From positions 186,001-250,000 of the forward strand of contig NZ_JBLWZP010000001.1 of the NCBI RefSeq assembly GCF_048266365.1: a stretch of DNA of 64,000 nt, given 5' to 3'. Shown here piece after piece: positions 33,338 through 41,117 of the stretch. Under the pieces are notes generated by a model. The model did no database searches. It was given only the letters and a program-made list of their open reading frames with translations, and was not told the origin of the DNA. The position numbers and the translations under genes are program-made. This stretch comes from Galbibacter sp048266365 (GTDB lineage Bacteria > Bacteroidota > Bacteroidia > Flavobacteriales > Flavobacteriaceae). The stretch's first letter is position 1, and the number at the start of each line of letters is the position of its first letter.

Positions 33338-35218
33338 TTACTTGATCATTTCGTAACTGCGTTTTACAAAATTTGTGAGCTCTTCACCCTTTAACAAACC
33401 TTGAGACAAACGTGCTAAATCAAGGGACTGTTTAATAAGTCGCTCTTTTTTAGCCTGTGTTTTGGTGTTTAGAATTTGACCTACCAATTCGTGATTGGTG
33501 TTTACAATTAGATTGTAAATCTCCGGCATATTACCCATTCCAAACATTCCGCCACCGGTAGCACTCATCTCTTTCATACGACGCATAAACTCAGGTTGTG
33601 TGATTGTAAATGGAGATGCACTACTATCCAATGCCTCTAGCTGCACTGTGAACTTCTCTTTTGGAACCACCTCGTCCAAAGTAGTCTTTAGCGTCTCTTG
33701 TTCTTGTTCGCTTAATTTGGAAATTTTCTCTTCGTCCTTTTTGATAAGGTTATCAATAGAATCGGAATCCACTCTGCTAAAAGAAATGTTCTCTTTGGAA
33801 GTTTCTAGTTTTTGCATTAAGTGACCTACGATAGGAGAGTCCATGAGTAATACTTCATATCCGCGCTCCCTGGCCTGGTTGATATAGGTATGTTGTGCAT
33901 CCTTATCACTAGCATATAGGATCACTAATTTCCCATCCTTATCCGTTTGGGTGTCTTTGATCTTCTCATTAAGTTCTTCAAAGGTATAATAAGCGCCGTC
34001 AACTGTAGGGTACAATGCGAATTTGTCTGCTTTTTCAAAGAACTTATCCTCGGAAAGCATTCCGTATTCTATAACCACCTTGATGTCATTCCACTTCGCC
34101 TCAAAATCTTCTCTGTTGTCATTAAAGAGAGCCTTTAATTTATCAGCCACTTTTCTGGTGATATAGCTAGAGATTTTCTTAACGTTACCATCTGCTTGCA
34201 GATAAGAACGAGAAACGTTCAATGGAATGTCCGGCGAATCAATAACCCCTTTTAACATGGTTAAAAACTCAGGAACGATACCCTCTACATTGTCCGTTAC
34301 AAAAACTTGATTCTGATACAACTGTATACGATCTTTTTGCATATTGAGATCGTTTCCGAGTTTCGGGAAGTATAAGATTCCGGTAAGATTAAAAGGATAA
34401 TCTACGTTGAGGTGAATGTGAAATAACGGCTCCTCAAATTGCATTGGATACAATTCTCTGTAGAAGCTGTTATAATCTTCATCTTTTAAATCAGCCGGTT
34501 GTTTGGTCCATGCTGGATTTGGATTGTTGATAATGTTGTCAACGGTAATTTTTTCTTCCTTAGCATCTTCTCCTTCTCCTGAGGTTTTGGATTCTTCGCG
34601 AGTTCCAAATTTAATGGAAACCGGCATGAATTTATTATACTTGGTCAAGAGCTCTGAAATTCGACCCTCTTCTAAAAACTCTTTGGAGTCTTCGTTGATA
34701 TGTAAGATGATTTCAGTTCCTCTCTCAGTCTTGTCTGAGCTCTCTAGGGTATATTTAGGCGAACCGTCACAAGTCCAATGACAGGCAGGTTCGTCTTTAA
34801 AGCTTTTTGATATGATCTCTACTTTGTCCGCTACCATAAAAGCAGAATAGAATCCCAAACCAAAATGTCCGATAATACCACTATCTTTTGCAGAATCCTT
34901 ATATTTTTCCAAAAATTCTTCTGCTCCGGAGAAGGCAACCTCATTGATGTACTTTTGTACTTCCTCTGCAGTCATTCCGATTCCCCGGTCTATAATATGC
35001 AATTTATTAGCATCTGCATCTATCCTCACTTCGATTACAGGATTGTCGTATTCAACTCCTGGTGCTTCCCCTATATTGGTAAGGTGTTTTAGTTTTAGGG
35101 TTGCATCAGTAGCATTGGATATGAGCTCTCTTAAAAAGATCTCGTGATCACTGTATAAAAACTTCTTTATTAACGGAAAGATGTTTTCAACGGCTACATT
35201 AATATTTCCGGTTGTCAT
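33338..35218 (-). CDS. htpG: molecular chaperone HtpG (Hsp90)
   Basis: The 626-aa cytoplasmic chaperone is of normal length. The ATP-binding GHKL domain shows ELISNATDATLK near residue 32 (Glu and Asn contacting ATP-Mg), IDRGIGM near 75, and GHFGLGFYSAF near 118. The middle domain contains NVSRSYLQ near 340 with the catalytic Arg, and the C-terminal dimerisation part ends LTNFVKRSYEMIK. It is a single-gene transcript with its own terminator. It refolds or stabilises client proteins under stress, with DnaK. Confidence 0.97.
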   Translation of the reverse strand: MTTGNINVAVENIFPLIKKFLYSDHEIFLRELISNATDATLKLKHLTNIGEAPGVEYDNPVIEVRIDADANKLHIIDRGIGMTAEEVQKYINEVAFSGAEEFLEKYKDSAKDSGIIGHFGLGFYSAFMVADKVEIISKSFKDEPACHWTCDGSPKYTLESSDKTERGTEIILHINEDSKEFLEEGRISELLTKYNKFMPVSIKFGTREESKTSGEGEDAKEEKITVDNIINNPNPAWTKQPADLKDEDYNSFYRELYPMQFEEPLFHIHLNVDYPFNLTGILYFPKLGNDLNMQKDRIQLYQNQVFVTDNVEGIVPEFLTMLKGVIDSPDIPLNVSRSYLQADGNVKKISSYITRKVADKLKALFNDNREDFEAKWNDIKVVIEYGMLSEDKFFEKADKFALYPTVDGAYYTFEELNEKIKDTQTDKDGKLVILYASDKDAQHTYINQARERGYEVLLMDSPIVGHLMQKLETSKENISFSRVDSDSIDNLIKKDEEKISKLSEQEQETLKTTLDEVVPKEKFTVQLEALDSSASPFTITQPEFMRRMKEMSATGGGMFGMGNMPEIYNLIVNTNHELVGQILNTKTQAKKERLIKQSLDLARLSQGLLKGEELTNFVKRSYEMIK

Positions 35219-35610
35219 ATTGTTTGAAATTTATGTTTAAACTCTGTAAGTCTTAACGCAAAAAAAATACCATATCAACTGCTGTGACAAGATGACAGTT
35301 GGCGACAGTCTGATTATCGAGAATTTCAATTAAAATAATTATGGAATACCTTTTATTTATCCGTTAAAAGTATTATATTGTAGGGGAATAAGTAATAAAT
35401 TAAATTAAGATATATACTATATATTGTAAATTAAGAGTGAATACTTACGTATAAGTTACGTTATTAATTGGTTAGGTTGTTGAAAAGCGCTCACTATGTA
35501 ATGGTTGAGCGCTTTTTTTAGTGCGCCATATTTGGCCTACTAAAAAAGCAACACTTTATTACTATTGTCTTAGCTTTTGTCTTGCTTAATACAGCAAACG
35601 GTATAGCTGG
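35219..35610. other. intergenic region upstream of htpG and downstream of the siderophore operon
   Basis: The right part holds the hairpin at 35483-35519. The left 260 bp is very AT-rich and carries the htpG promoter; only very short frames exist, none supported. Confidence 0.5.
35483..35519. terminator. terminator at the end of the siderophore operon, stronger in the plus direction
   Basis: A perfect 11-bp stem AAAAGCGCTCA / TGAGCGCTTTT (35483-35493 with 35506-35516) has seven Ts on the plus strand and four on the minus strand. It most simply ends the leftward PepSY transcript, but the better T-run faces right. Confidence 0.7.
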
Positions 35611-37236
35611 TTAGCTGACAACTTCAGCGTTTTCAATCCTTGCATGCACAGGTTTTTTACTGTGCTTTTGGACCTTTTGGTCATGTGTCGAATCATCCTT
35701 TCTTTTGAGTTTAAAGAACACCCAAAGGCTCACTATGGATAATACGATCCAAAGCATATCGATAAAGAAGGATTGGAATAGTTGCTCGTTTACGCTAAGC
35801 CAGAACCAATTCCCACTAACTATACCATTGACTAGGGGTACTATGAACCCAATGGCACTACCTAATAACAAACAGTATTTATTAGTGAAGTAATTGTCTT
35901 TTCTCCAGATAAAAAACAAACTTAGCAAGAGCCAACTTATGAAATAGAAATCGTTCACAAAAGATTTATCTACCTCTCCTTGTATTTTAACAGCAATAAA
36001 GCTCAATGCAGTGATAGGATATAGAGTAAGGCAAACTGACACATAAATATTTACCAAGGCACGATTGAATCGTCGTTTACGTTCTGCAACACTTTTCTTC
36101 TCCCTAGCCACCAGCCAGATGAGTACTCCGGAGAGTATAACAAAACAAGAAATCAGACCCAATACAAAACTGATGATTCTAAGGCCATATCCAGCATAAT
36201 CACCATAGTGAATACGATACAAGAAATTTTTAACTCCATCCAAATAGGTGTTTTCCTTATAGGGATCCTTTTCGGCTAGAATTGCACCACTGCCAGCGTC
36301 AAAGCTGAGTATAGCGGTTCCTGTGTATTTATCATTTTTAGGGAGCTCGCCCTCTACGGTAACCCTCATACTGCGATCTCCGTAATTGTAGATGTGTAGG
36401 TGTGTAAGGTTTATATTTTGCCATTTATCCCTAGCCTGCTGAGCAAACCCTTCAATGGATGGAATCTGGTCAAGTTTTTCATAAGCGAGCGGCGGAGGGG
36501 TTTCGCTCATCTCTAATTCGTTATATAATTTTTGTTGACTTCCCTCAAATAAAAACATAATGTTAGGGGCAGCCATCAATACGTTTAGCATAAAAAAAGC
36601 TCCCGTTACCGCATAAACAAATTGGAATGGCAAACCGATAACACCTAAGGCCGTATGAGCATCGGTCCAGATGGTTTTGAGTTTTGCTCTTGGGCGAAAG
36701 GTGTAGAAGTTACTGACAATTTTATTCCAATGGACTAGTATTCCCGTGATAATGGCGAAAAGAAAAAAGAAGGAAACCAGCCCGGAGGTATAATAGCCGT
36801 ACGGGTAGGGGATTTGAGCAAAGAAATGTAAGCGATACAGAAATTCACCCAAGGTGTATGATTCTAAATAGCTGTAAGTATCAAAGGTATCCGTGTCCAA
36901 GTAGAAAAAGCTTCCAAGCTTTGCTTGTTCAGAGGCTAGGCTGTCCTTAGAGGCAGTCATATTGATATCTACCCTACGTTCATTGTAATGACGTCCAATT
37001 TCAATATCACGGCCATAGAGGATGTAATTTTTACTTAGGGAGTCCATTATAGGGTCTAAATTGCTCTTAATTCCTTGATCGCCGGGTTGGGTGTATTCTT
37101 CCTTTTGCCAGTTCGCGATCTCATCTCTAAAAAAGGAAAAGGATCCTGTGAAGAAAATTACAAAAAGCCCTGCACTGATAATGATACCACTGATGGTATG
37201 TAGATGAAATAGAATGTTATAGGATCTGTTATTCAT
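35611..37236 (-). CDS. PepSY-associated transmembrane protein of a siderophore locus
   Basis: The 541-aa inner-membrane protein opens with a helix in ILFHLHTISGIIISAGLFVIFF and has a second conserved helix pair near residues 190-225 (DAHTALGVIGLPFQFVYAVTGAFFM). Periplasmic PepSY-like regions lie between about 40-125 and 255-335. Further helices sit at about 355-380 and in the C-terminal 400-510. PepSY_TM proteins next to TonB siderophore receptors are thought to reduce ferric siderophores or handle iron in the periplasm; conserved His residues in the helices could bind haem. It overlaps the upstream small membrane protein gene by one base and is last in the operon. Confidence 0.82.
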   Translation of the reverse strand: MNNRSYNILFHLHTISGIIISAGLFVIFFTGSFSFFRDEIANWQKEEYTQPGDQGIKSNLDPIMDSLSKNYILYGRDIEIGRHYNERRVDINMTASKDSLASEQAKLGSFFYLDTDTFDTYSYLESYTLGEFLYRLHFFAQIPYPYGYYTSGLVSFFFLFAIITGILVHWNKIVSNFYTFRPRAKLKTIWTDAHTALGVIGLPFQFVYAVTGAFFMLNVLMAAPNIMFLFEGSQQKLYNELEMSETPPPLAYEKLDQIPSIEGFAQQARDKWQNINLTHLHIYNYGDRSMRVTVEGELPKNDKYTGTAILSFDAGSGAILAEKDPYKENTYLDGVKNFLYRIHYGDYAGYGLRIISFVLGLISCFVILSGVLIWLVAREKKSVAERKRRFNRALVNIYVSVCLTLYPITALSFIAVKIQGEVDKSFVNDFYFISWLLLSLFFIWRKDNYFTNKYCLLLGSAIGFIVPLVNGIVSGNWFWLSVNEQLFQSFFIDMLWIVLSIVSLWVFFKLKRKDDSTHDQKVQKHSKKPVHARIENAEVVS

Positions 37237-37541
37237 TAGGATGGGATGATAGGGTGATATAATTTACCAAAATACAATGCGGCATAGAATACAGCTGTAA
37301 GCAATAGGTACAAGCCCCATAATTTCCAGGGGTTTTTGGCTAAAAACGCCAAGATCATTAGGACTGCCCAAAGTATAAAACCATTGTAAGTCATGGTGAT
37401 GATAACATTGACATGATTTAGCCATACGGCTAGGGCTAAATGAAAGCTCACGCTTACCATATAGCCTCCGATAAAGCCGGCAGTGATCTTCGCAATGCGT
37501 TCCCAAGGGGATGTTGTCAGGTATTTTTTGTTGGCAGGCAT
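37236..37541 (-). CDS. small membrane protein of the siderophore operon (DUF3649-like)
   Basis: The 101-aa protein has three predicted helices: about 15-38 (AKITAGFIGGYMVSVSFHLALA), 48-66 and 72-90. It resembles DUF3649-type proteins that lie between siderophore receptors and PepSY proteins in other bacteria. It has no recognisable catalytic motif. It overlaps the PepSY gene by one base and follows the next small membrane gene by 3 bp, so it is part of the iron-uptake operon and may be a subunit of the PepSY protein. Confidence 0.65.
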   Translation of the reverse strand: MPANKKYLTTSPWERIAKITAGFIGGYMVSVSFHLALAVWLNHVNVIITMTYNGFILWAVLMILAFLAKNPWKLWGLYLLLTAVFYAALYFGKLYHPIIPS

Positions 37542-37544
37542 ATA

Positions 37545-37871
37545 CTACAATATAAAATTTTCAGCAATAACAATCCCAACAAAAACAAGTGCGATTGTTT
37601 TGTAATCCAGTATTTTAAGTGGACAGATCAGAATAACGAGACTTGCAATAGTGGTTAGGATAACAAACCAATACAGTATCCCGGCAGCCAATCCTTTTGA
37701 AACAACAGTCAAAAGAAGCCCCCCTAGAAGTAGCGCAATTCCAGATGGTTTTAGCAAAGCTTGGTTCCTTAACCACACCTCAAAGCGTCCTTGAGGTAAC
37801 TCAACACGTGAGGAGGTGTTATATAAGGCATAAAAGCCTGCAAAGGTCAATAAGAGAATTAGTGTTGTCAT
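37545..37871 (-). CDS. small membrane protein of the siderophore operon (DUF3325-like)
   Basis: The 108-aa protein has helices at about 2-18, 42-60, 64-82 and 88-105. The first helix and the following loop (FAGFYALYNTSSRVELP) resemble DUF3325 proteins, which accompany DUF3649 and PepSY proteins in siderophore loci. It lies 3 bp upstream of the next small membrane gene. A 102-bp gap with a hairpin (37916-37942) separates it from the DUF4198-like gene. Confidence 0.65.
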   Translation of the reverse strand: MTTLILLLTFAGFYALYNTSSRVELPQGRFEVWLRNQALLKPSGIALLLGGLLLTVVSKGLAAGILYWFVILTTIASLVILICPLKILDYKTIALVFVGIVIAENFIL

Positions 37872-37915
37872 TGGTGTTTATAATCAGTTAATCTGAGTGG
37901 TATTTAAAGTGGCAA

Positions 37916-37942
37916 CAGCACCGAGAGTTAATTTCGGCGCTG
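37916..37942 (-). other. intercistronic hairpin in the siderophore operon
   Basis: CAGCACCGA pairs with TCGGCGCTG (one mismatch) across a 9-nt loop. There is no T-run, so it is more likely an mRNA stability or attenuation element than a terminator. Confidence 0.45.
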
Positions 37943-37973
37943 TACCACACTCCCCCCAAGCTAATTTCAATAA

Positions 37974-38690
37974 TTAAGCTGGTATACAATATGTTACACA
38001 ATGCCATACAAATTCATAATCTTCTCCTTTGTAGGTGCCTGGAACTTCTTCCTGGTGTGTTGCTTCAAGGATATACTTGGTGTCCCAAGGCAATCCAAAG
38101 CTGATATAGCCATCTTGATCGGTCTCTAATGTTTTTGACCATAGGTCTTTGACATAGAGTTTCACTTCACTTTTTGCAAGTGGCTTACCTTTAAATAGCA
38201 GTTGTAATTTAACCTCATCGTCCCCTGTAGCAATACGCTTAACGGTGATACCGTTCTTGTTTTGTGCTGTGGTATCATTTAGCCCTTCACCTACGTTAAC
38301 ATTAGCAACAGCGTGGTAATGTGTTTTAAAAATCCCAAAGTCATATTGGGTATAATCAATAACATCAATTTGGTCATTGTTCAACAATAGGGTGTATGTC
38401 CCATTTTCTTTAGGTGTAAAAACGGCTTTGTAATGATCTTTTTGCGCTGTGGTTTTAAGGGCAATTTTTTTGCCGGAAGGACTTACGGCCCAAAGTGTAA
38501 AATTATTCACTCCCTGAAAAGCTTCACCTGCAACTTCTTCAATTACACCATAGGTGTATTCACCCATATGTACTTTTACAATTTGTTCTTCACCGATTTT
38601 TCCGGTAACGGCGGTTTCAATCCATAGATAATGGGCAAAACTGTTCGCAGTAGTTAACAATAGTACCGCTAATGCAATTAATTTTTTCAT
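37974..38690 (-). CDS. periplasmic DUF4198-like protein of the siderophore operon
   Basis: The 238-aa protein has a signal peptide (cleaved near SFA-H, residue 19) and starts its mature part with HYLWIE, as in DUF4198 proteins. Two beta-sandwich regions follow, about 20-120 (NGTYTLLLNNDQ) and 140-238 (DQDGYISFGLP), the second like a CarbopepD-type domain. The tail contains WHCVTYC. DUF4198 proteins are tied to metal uptake (nickel, cobalt, iron) in Proteobacteria; a role in presenting or sensing the metal complex is likely. It lies 26 bp after the second TonB receptor. Confidence 0.72.
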   Translation of the reverse strand: MKKLIALAVLLLTTANSFAHYLWIETAVTGKIGEEQIVKVHMGEYTYGVIEEVAGEAFQGVNNFTLWAVSPSGKKIALKTTAQKDHYKAVFTPKENGTYTLLLNNDQIDVIDYTQYDFGIFKTHYHAVANVNVGEGLNDTTAQNKNGITVKRIATGDDEVKLQLLFKGKPLAKSEVKLYVKDLWSKTLETDQDGYISFGLPWDTKYILEATHQEEVPGTYKGEDYEFVWHCVTYCIPA

Positions 38691-38716
38691 GGTTCTTGTA
38701 TTTGAATTGTTAGTTG

Positions 38717-41080
38717 TTAAAATCTATAAGTTAATGTCAATCTTCCGTTAATTCCGGGTTCACTCTGCCAGTATAAATAGTCAGCGTAAGCAGCACCTGA
38801 GTAGAGGTGCTTGTCCAAAATGTTATTGACATTTAAGTTCACTCTAAAGTGATCATTGGACCAAGATAACCCACCATCCATGCGGAAGTAGTTTGGCAAT
38901 ACCGCCTCATTGTCTGCGCCCCAGGCCCAAGTAGAACGATCGACTTGGTATTGGTAACCCAAAGAGACTGCAAAGCCCTCTAGTGCAGTTCCCGGAAGGA
39001 AGCCATAGTTCACCCAACCGTTGGTCAGGTGCTTGGCATGCCCGGCAACACTATCACCAATATTTTCTTCTTTGGTGTCTTTGGTAATTTCTACGTCTGT
39101 GTTGGCATAGTTAAAGACCACATTAATAGCAGGTGTGAGCTGTCCTTGCATATCAAATTCGATACCCTTGGATTGCACCTCACCTGTTTGGGTAAGAAAT
39201 CGGTCATTCCCGTTTTCATCGACATTCTCACGATCACTTACCAAATAATTGTTCTTGGTGATCTGATAGAAAGTAAGACTGGTGTTGAGTTTTCCTCCAA
39301 ACCATTGTTTTTTAAGCCCTCCTTCCATATCAACAGACTCCAATGGATCAAACTTCTCTTTGGTATAGCTTTGGCCGTACTGCGGTGTAAATGCCTGATC
39401 ATATAAAGCATAGAAGGTGAAATCGGGTAAGATGTTAAAGCTTAGCCCTGCTCTAGGGGTGATTTTCTCATCCTGACTTTGATCACCATAAGCGAATATC
39501 TTGGCACCGTTATACCGTGCGGCAAGAGTCAAACGCAATCTATCATTCCACATCCAAACTTCATCTTGAAGGTAAAAGGAGCGATAAATAGTTCCTTGAT
39601 AATTTGCTGCTCCTCGGACTTTAACCGATACACTTCTGTCAAAAACAGGATAGACTGCCTCACCGTACACGGGATTGTATATATTGAATGGTTGGTTAAT
39701 ATCTATTGGCCCTCCACCGGCTTGACTCCAATCCGCCCAGTATTCCAGGTGGCGATAATCAAAGCCTCCCATGATTTTGTGTTTAATGCCTCCTGTGTTG
39801 ACTTCTCCATTGATGTAAAGTTGCCCAAGCTCGTTGGTGCTAACCGCATCTGAAACACTGATTCCACGGTAGAACTCTCCGTTTCCAACCACTGATGCCG
39901 GCCATGCTGAGGCGCCTGTGGAGGTGTAGTCCATAAACATATACTGTCCTATTACGGACCACTTATCATTAAACTTATGGGTGGCATTCACTAAAATACT
40001 TACCTCCTCTATTTTAGATTGTGGAAAATCTTTATCTAGAAATGTAAAATTGCGATCCAGACTTCCAAAGCCATCTTCTACTGGGGCAAAAATGTAAGCT
40101 GCTCCGGTAATTTGGTTGGATTGTTGGTAAGTGAATTCAGTGATGACCTTGGTCTTATCTGTAATGTCGTAGCTCAGGGAAGGCGCAATGACAAAGCGAT
40201 CACTTTCATCGTAATCACGATGGGTTTGTGCATCTTCATACATGGATATCAAACGGTATTGCAGTCTGTTATCTTCGGTTAGCGCACCTCCAGAATCAAA
40301 ACTCACCCTGTAGCTTCCAAAACTATCAGCAGTAAAGGAGATTTCATTGATGGATTGGTTGGTTGGTTTTTTGGTAACGACATTGTAAAATCCACCAGGC
40401 TCACCTGCGGATTGCATAAAACCTGCAGGGCCCTTGACAAATTCAATGTTTTGCACCATGGACATATCTTCCGCAAGAGGTCCCCATGGAAGTTCAATAT
40501 TTAAACCGTTTCTAAAGGCCGGAAGTTTAAATCCTCGCATATTGATACGCGCAAAAGTACCCCAGTGTTCAATCATTTGGGCACCGCTGACATTTCTGGT
40601 CACATTCTCCATCATGTTCACAAGATTCTGGCTTTTGATTAGATTGTTACTGATGATTTGAATGTTCTGTGGTAGTTCCAAAACCTCTGTGGTCAGACGC
40701 AGGGAGGTCGAAGGTTGTTTCACCAGAAAATCAGCATGCCCGTTTCCATTGACAACTACTTCGTCTAAGGATTCAGTGGATTGTTGCATTTTAATACGTC
40801 CGAGGTTAAGGTTTTGGTTGGTTTTAACCTGGATATTTTTACTAAGGGTTTGGTATCCGATACTGCTCATCTGTAAGGTATAATTTCCAGGAGCTACGTT
40901 GTCCAGACGAAACTTTCCATTGTCGTCAGCCTGGGTTCCTTTAGCAATTTCTACCAGCTGTACTGTGACCATGGGCACTCCTTTGCCATTGTCACCGATG
41001 ATATGCCCTGAGATACCAGCTTGTTGTGCAAAGGTATTGAAGCCTATGAGACAGAGTATTATTGATAATGTATTTTTCAT
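38717..41080 (-). CDS. TonB-dependent siderophore receptor
   Basis: The 787-aa outer-membrane receptor has a signal peptide (to about 18), a carboxypeptidase-regulatory-like domain (about 20-105, GKGVPMVTVQL), a plug with LPQNIQIISNNLI and MRGFKLPAFRNG typical of FhuE/FpvA-type siderophore receptors, and a barrel ending EPGINGRLTLTYRF. It imports a ferric siderophore using TonB energy. It lacks an STN domain, so it does not signal through FecR. It follows another siderophore receptor by 37 bp, and precedes the DUF4198-like gene. Confidence 0.9.
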   Translation of the reverse strand: MKNTLSIILCLIGFNTFAQQAGISGHIIGDNGKGVPMVTVQLVEIAKGTQADDNGKFRLDNVAPGNYTLQMSSIGYQTLSKNIQVKTNQNLNLGRIKMQQSTESLDEVVVNGNGHADFLVKQPSTSLRLTTEVLELPQNIQIISNNLIKSQNLVNMMENVTRNVSGAQMIEHWGTFARINMRGFKLPAFRNGLNIELPWGPLAEDMSMVQNIEFVKGPAGFMQSAGEPGGFYNVVTKKPTNQSINEISFTADSFGSYRVSFDSGGALTEDNRLQYRLISMYEDAQTHRDYDESDRFVIAPSLSYDITDKTKVITEFTYQQSNQITGAAYIFAPVEDGFGSLDRNFTFLDKDFPQSKIEEVSILVNATHKFNDKWSVIGQYMFMDYTSTGASAWPASVVGNGEFYRGISVSDAVSTNELGQLYINGEVNTGGIKHKIMGGFDYRHLEYWADWSQAGGGPIDINQPFNIYNPVYGEAVYPVFDRSVSVKVRGAANYQGTIYRSFYLQDEVWMWNDRLRLTLAARYNGAKIFAYGDQSQDEKITPRAGLSFNILPDFTFYALYDQAFTPQYGQSYTKEKFDPLESVDMEGGLKKQWFGGKLNTSLTFYQITKNNYLVSDRENVDENGNDRFLTQTGEVQSKGIEFDMQGQLTPAINVVFNYANTDVEITKDTKEENIGDSVAGHAKHLTNGWVNYGFLPGTALEGFAVSLGYQYQVDRSTWAWGADNEAVLPNYFRMDGGLSWSNDHFRVNLNVNNILDKHLYSGAAYADYLYWQSEPGINGRLTLTYRF

Positions 41081-41117
41081 TATGAATCAGGTTGTGTTCT
41101 TGTTTTAATTTGTTGGT

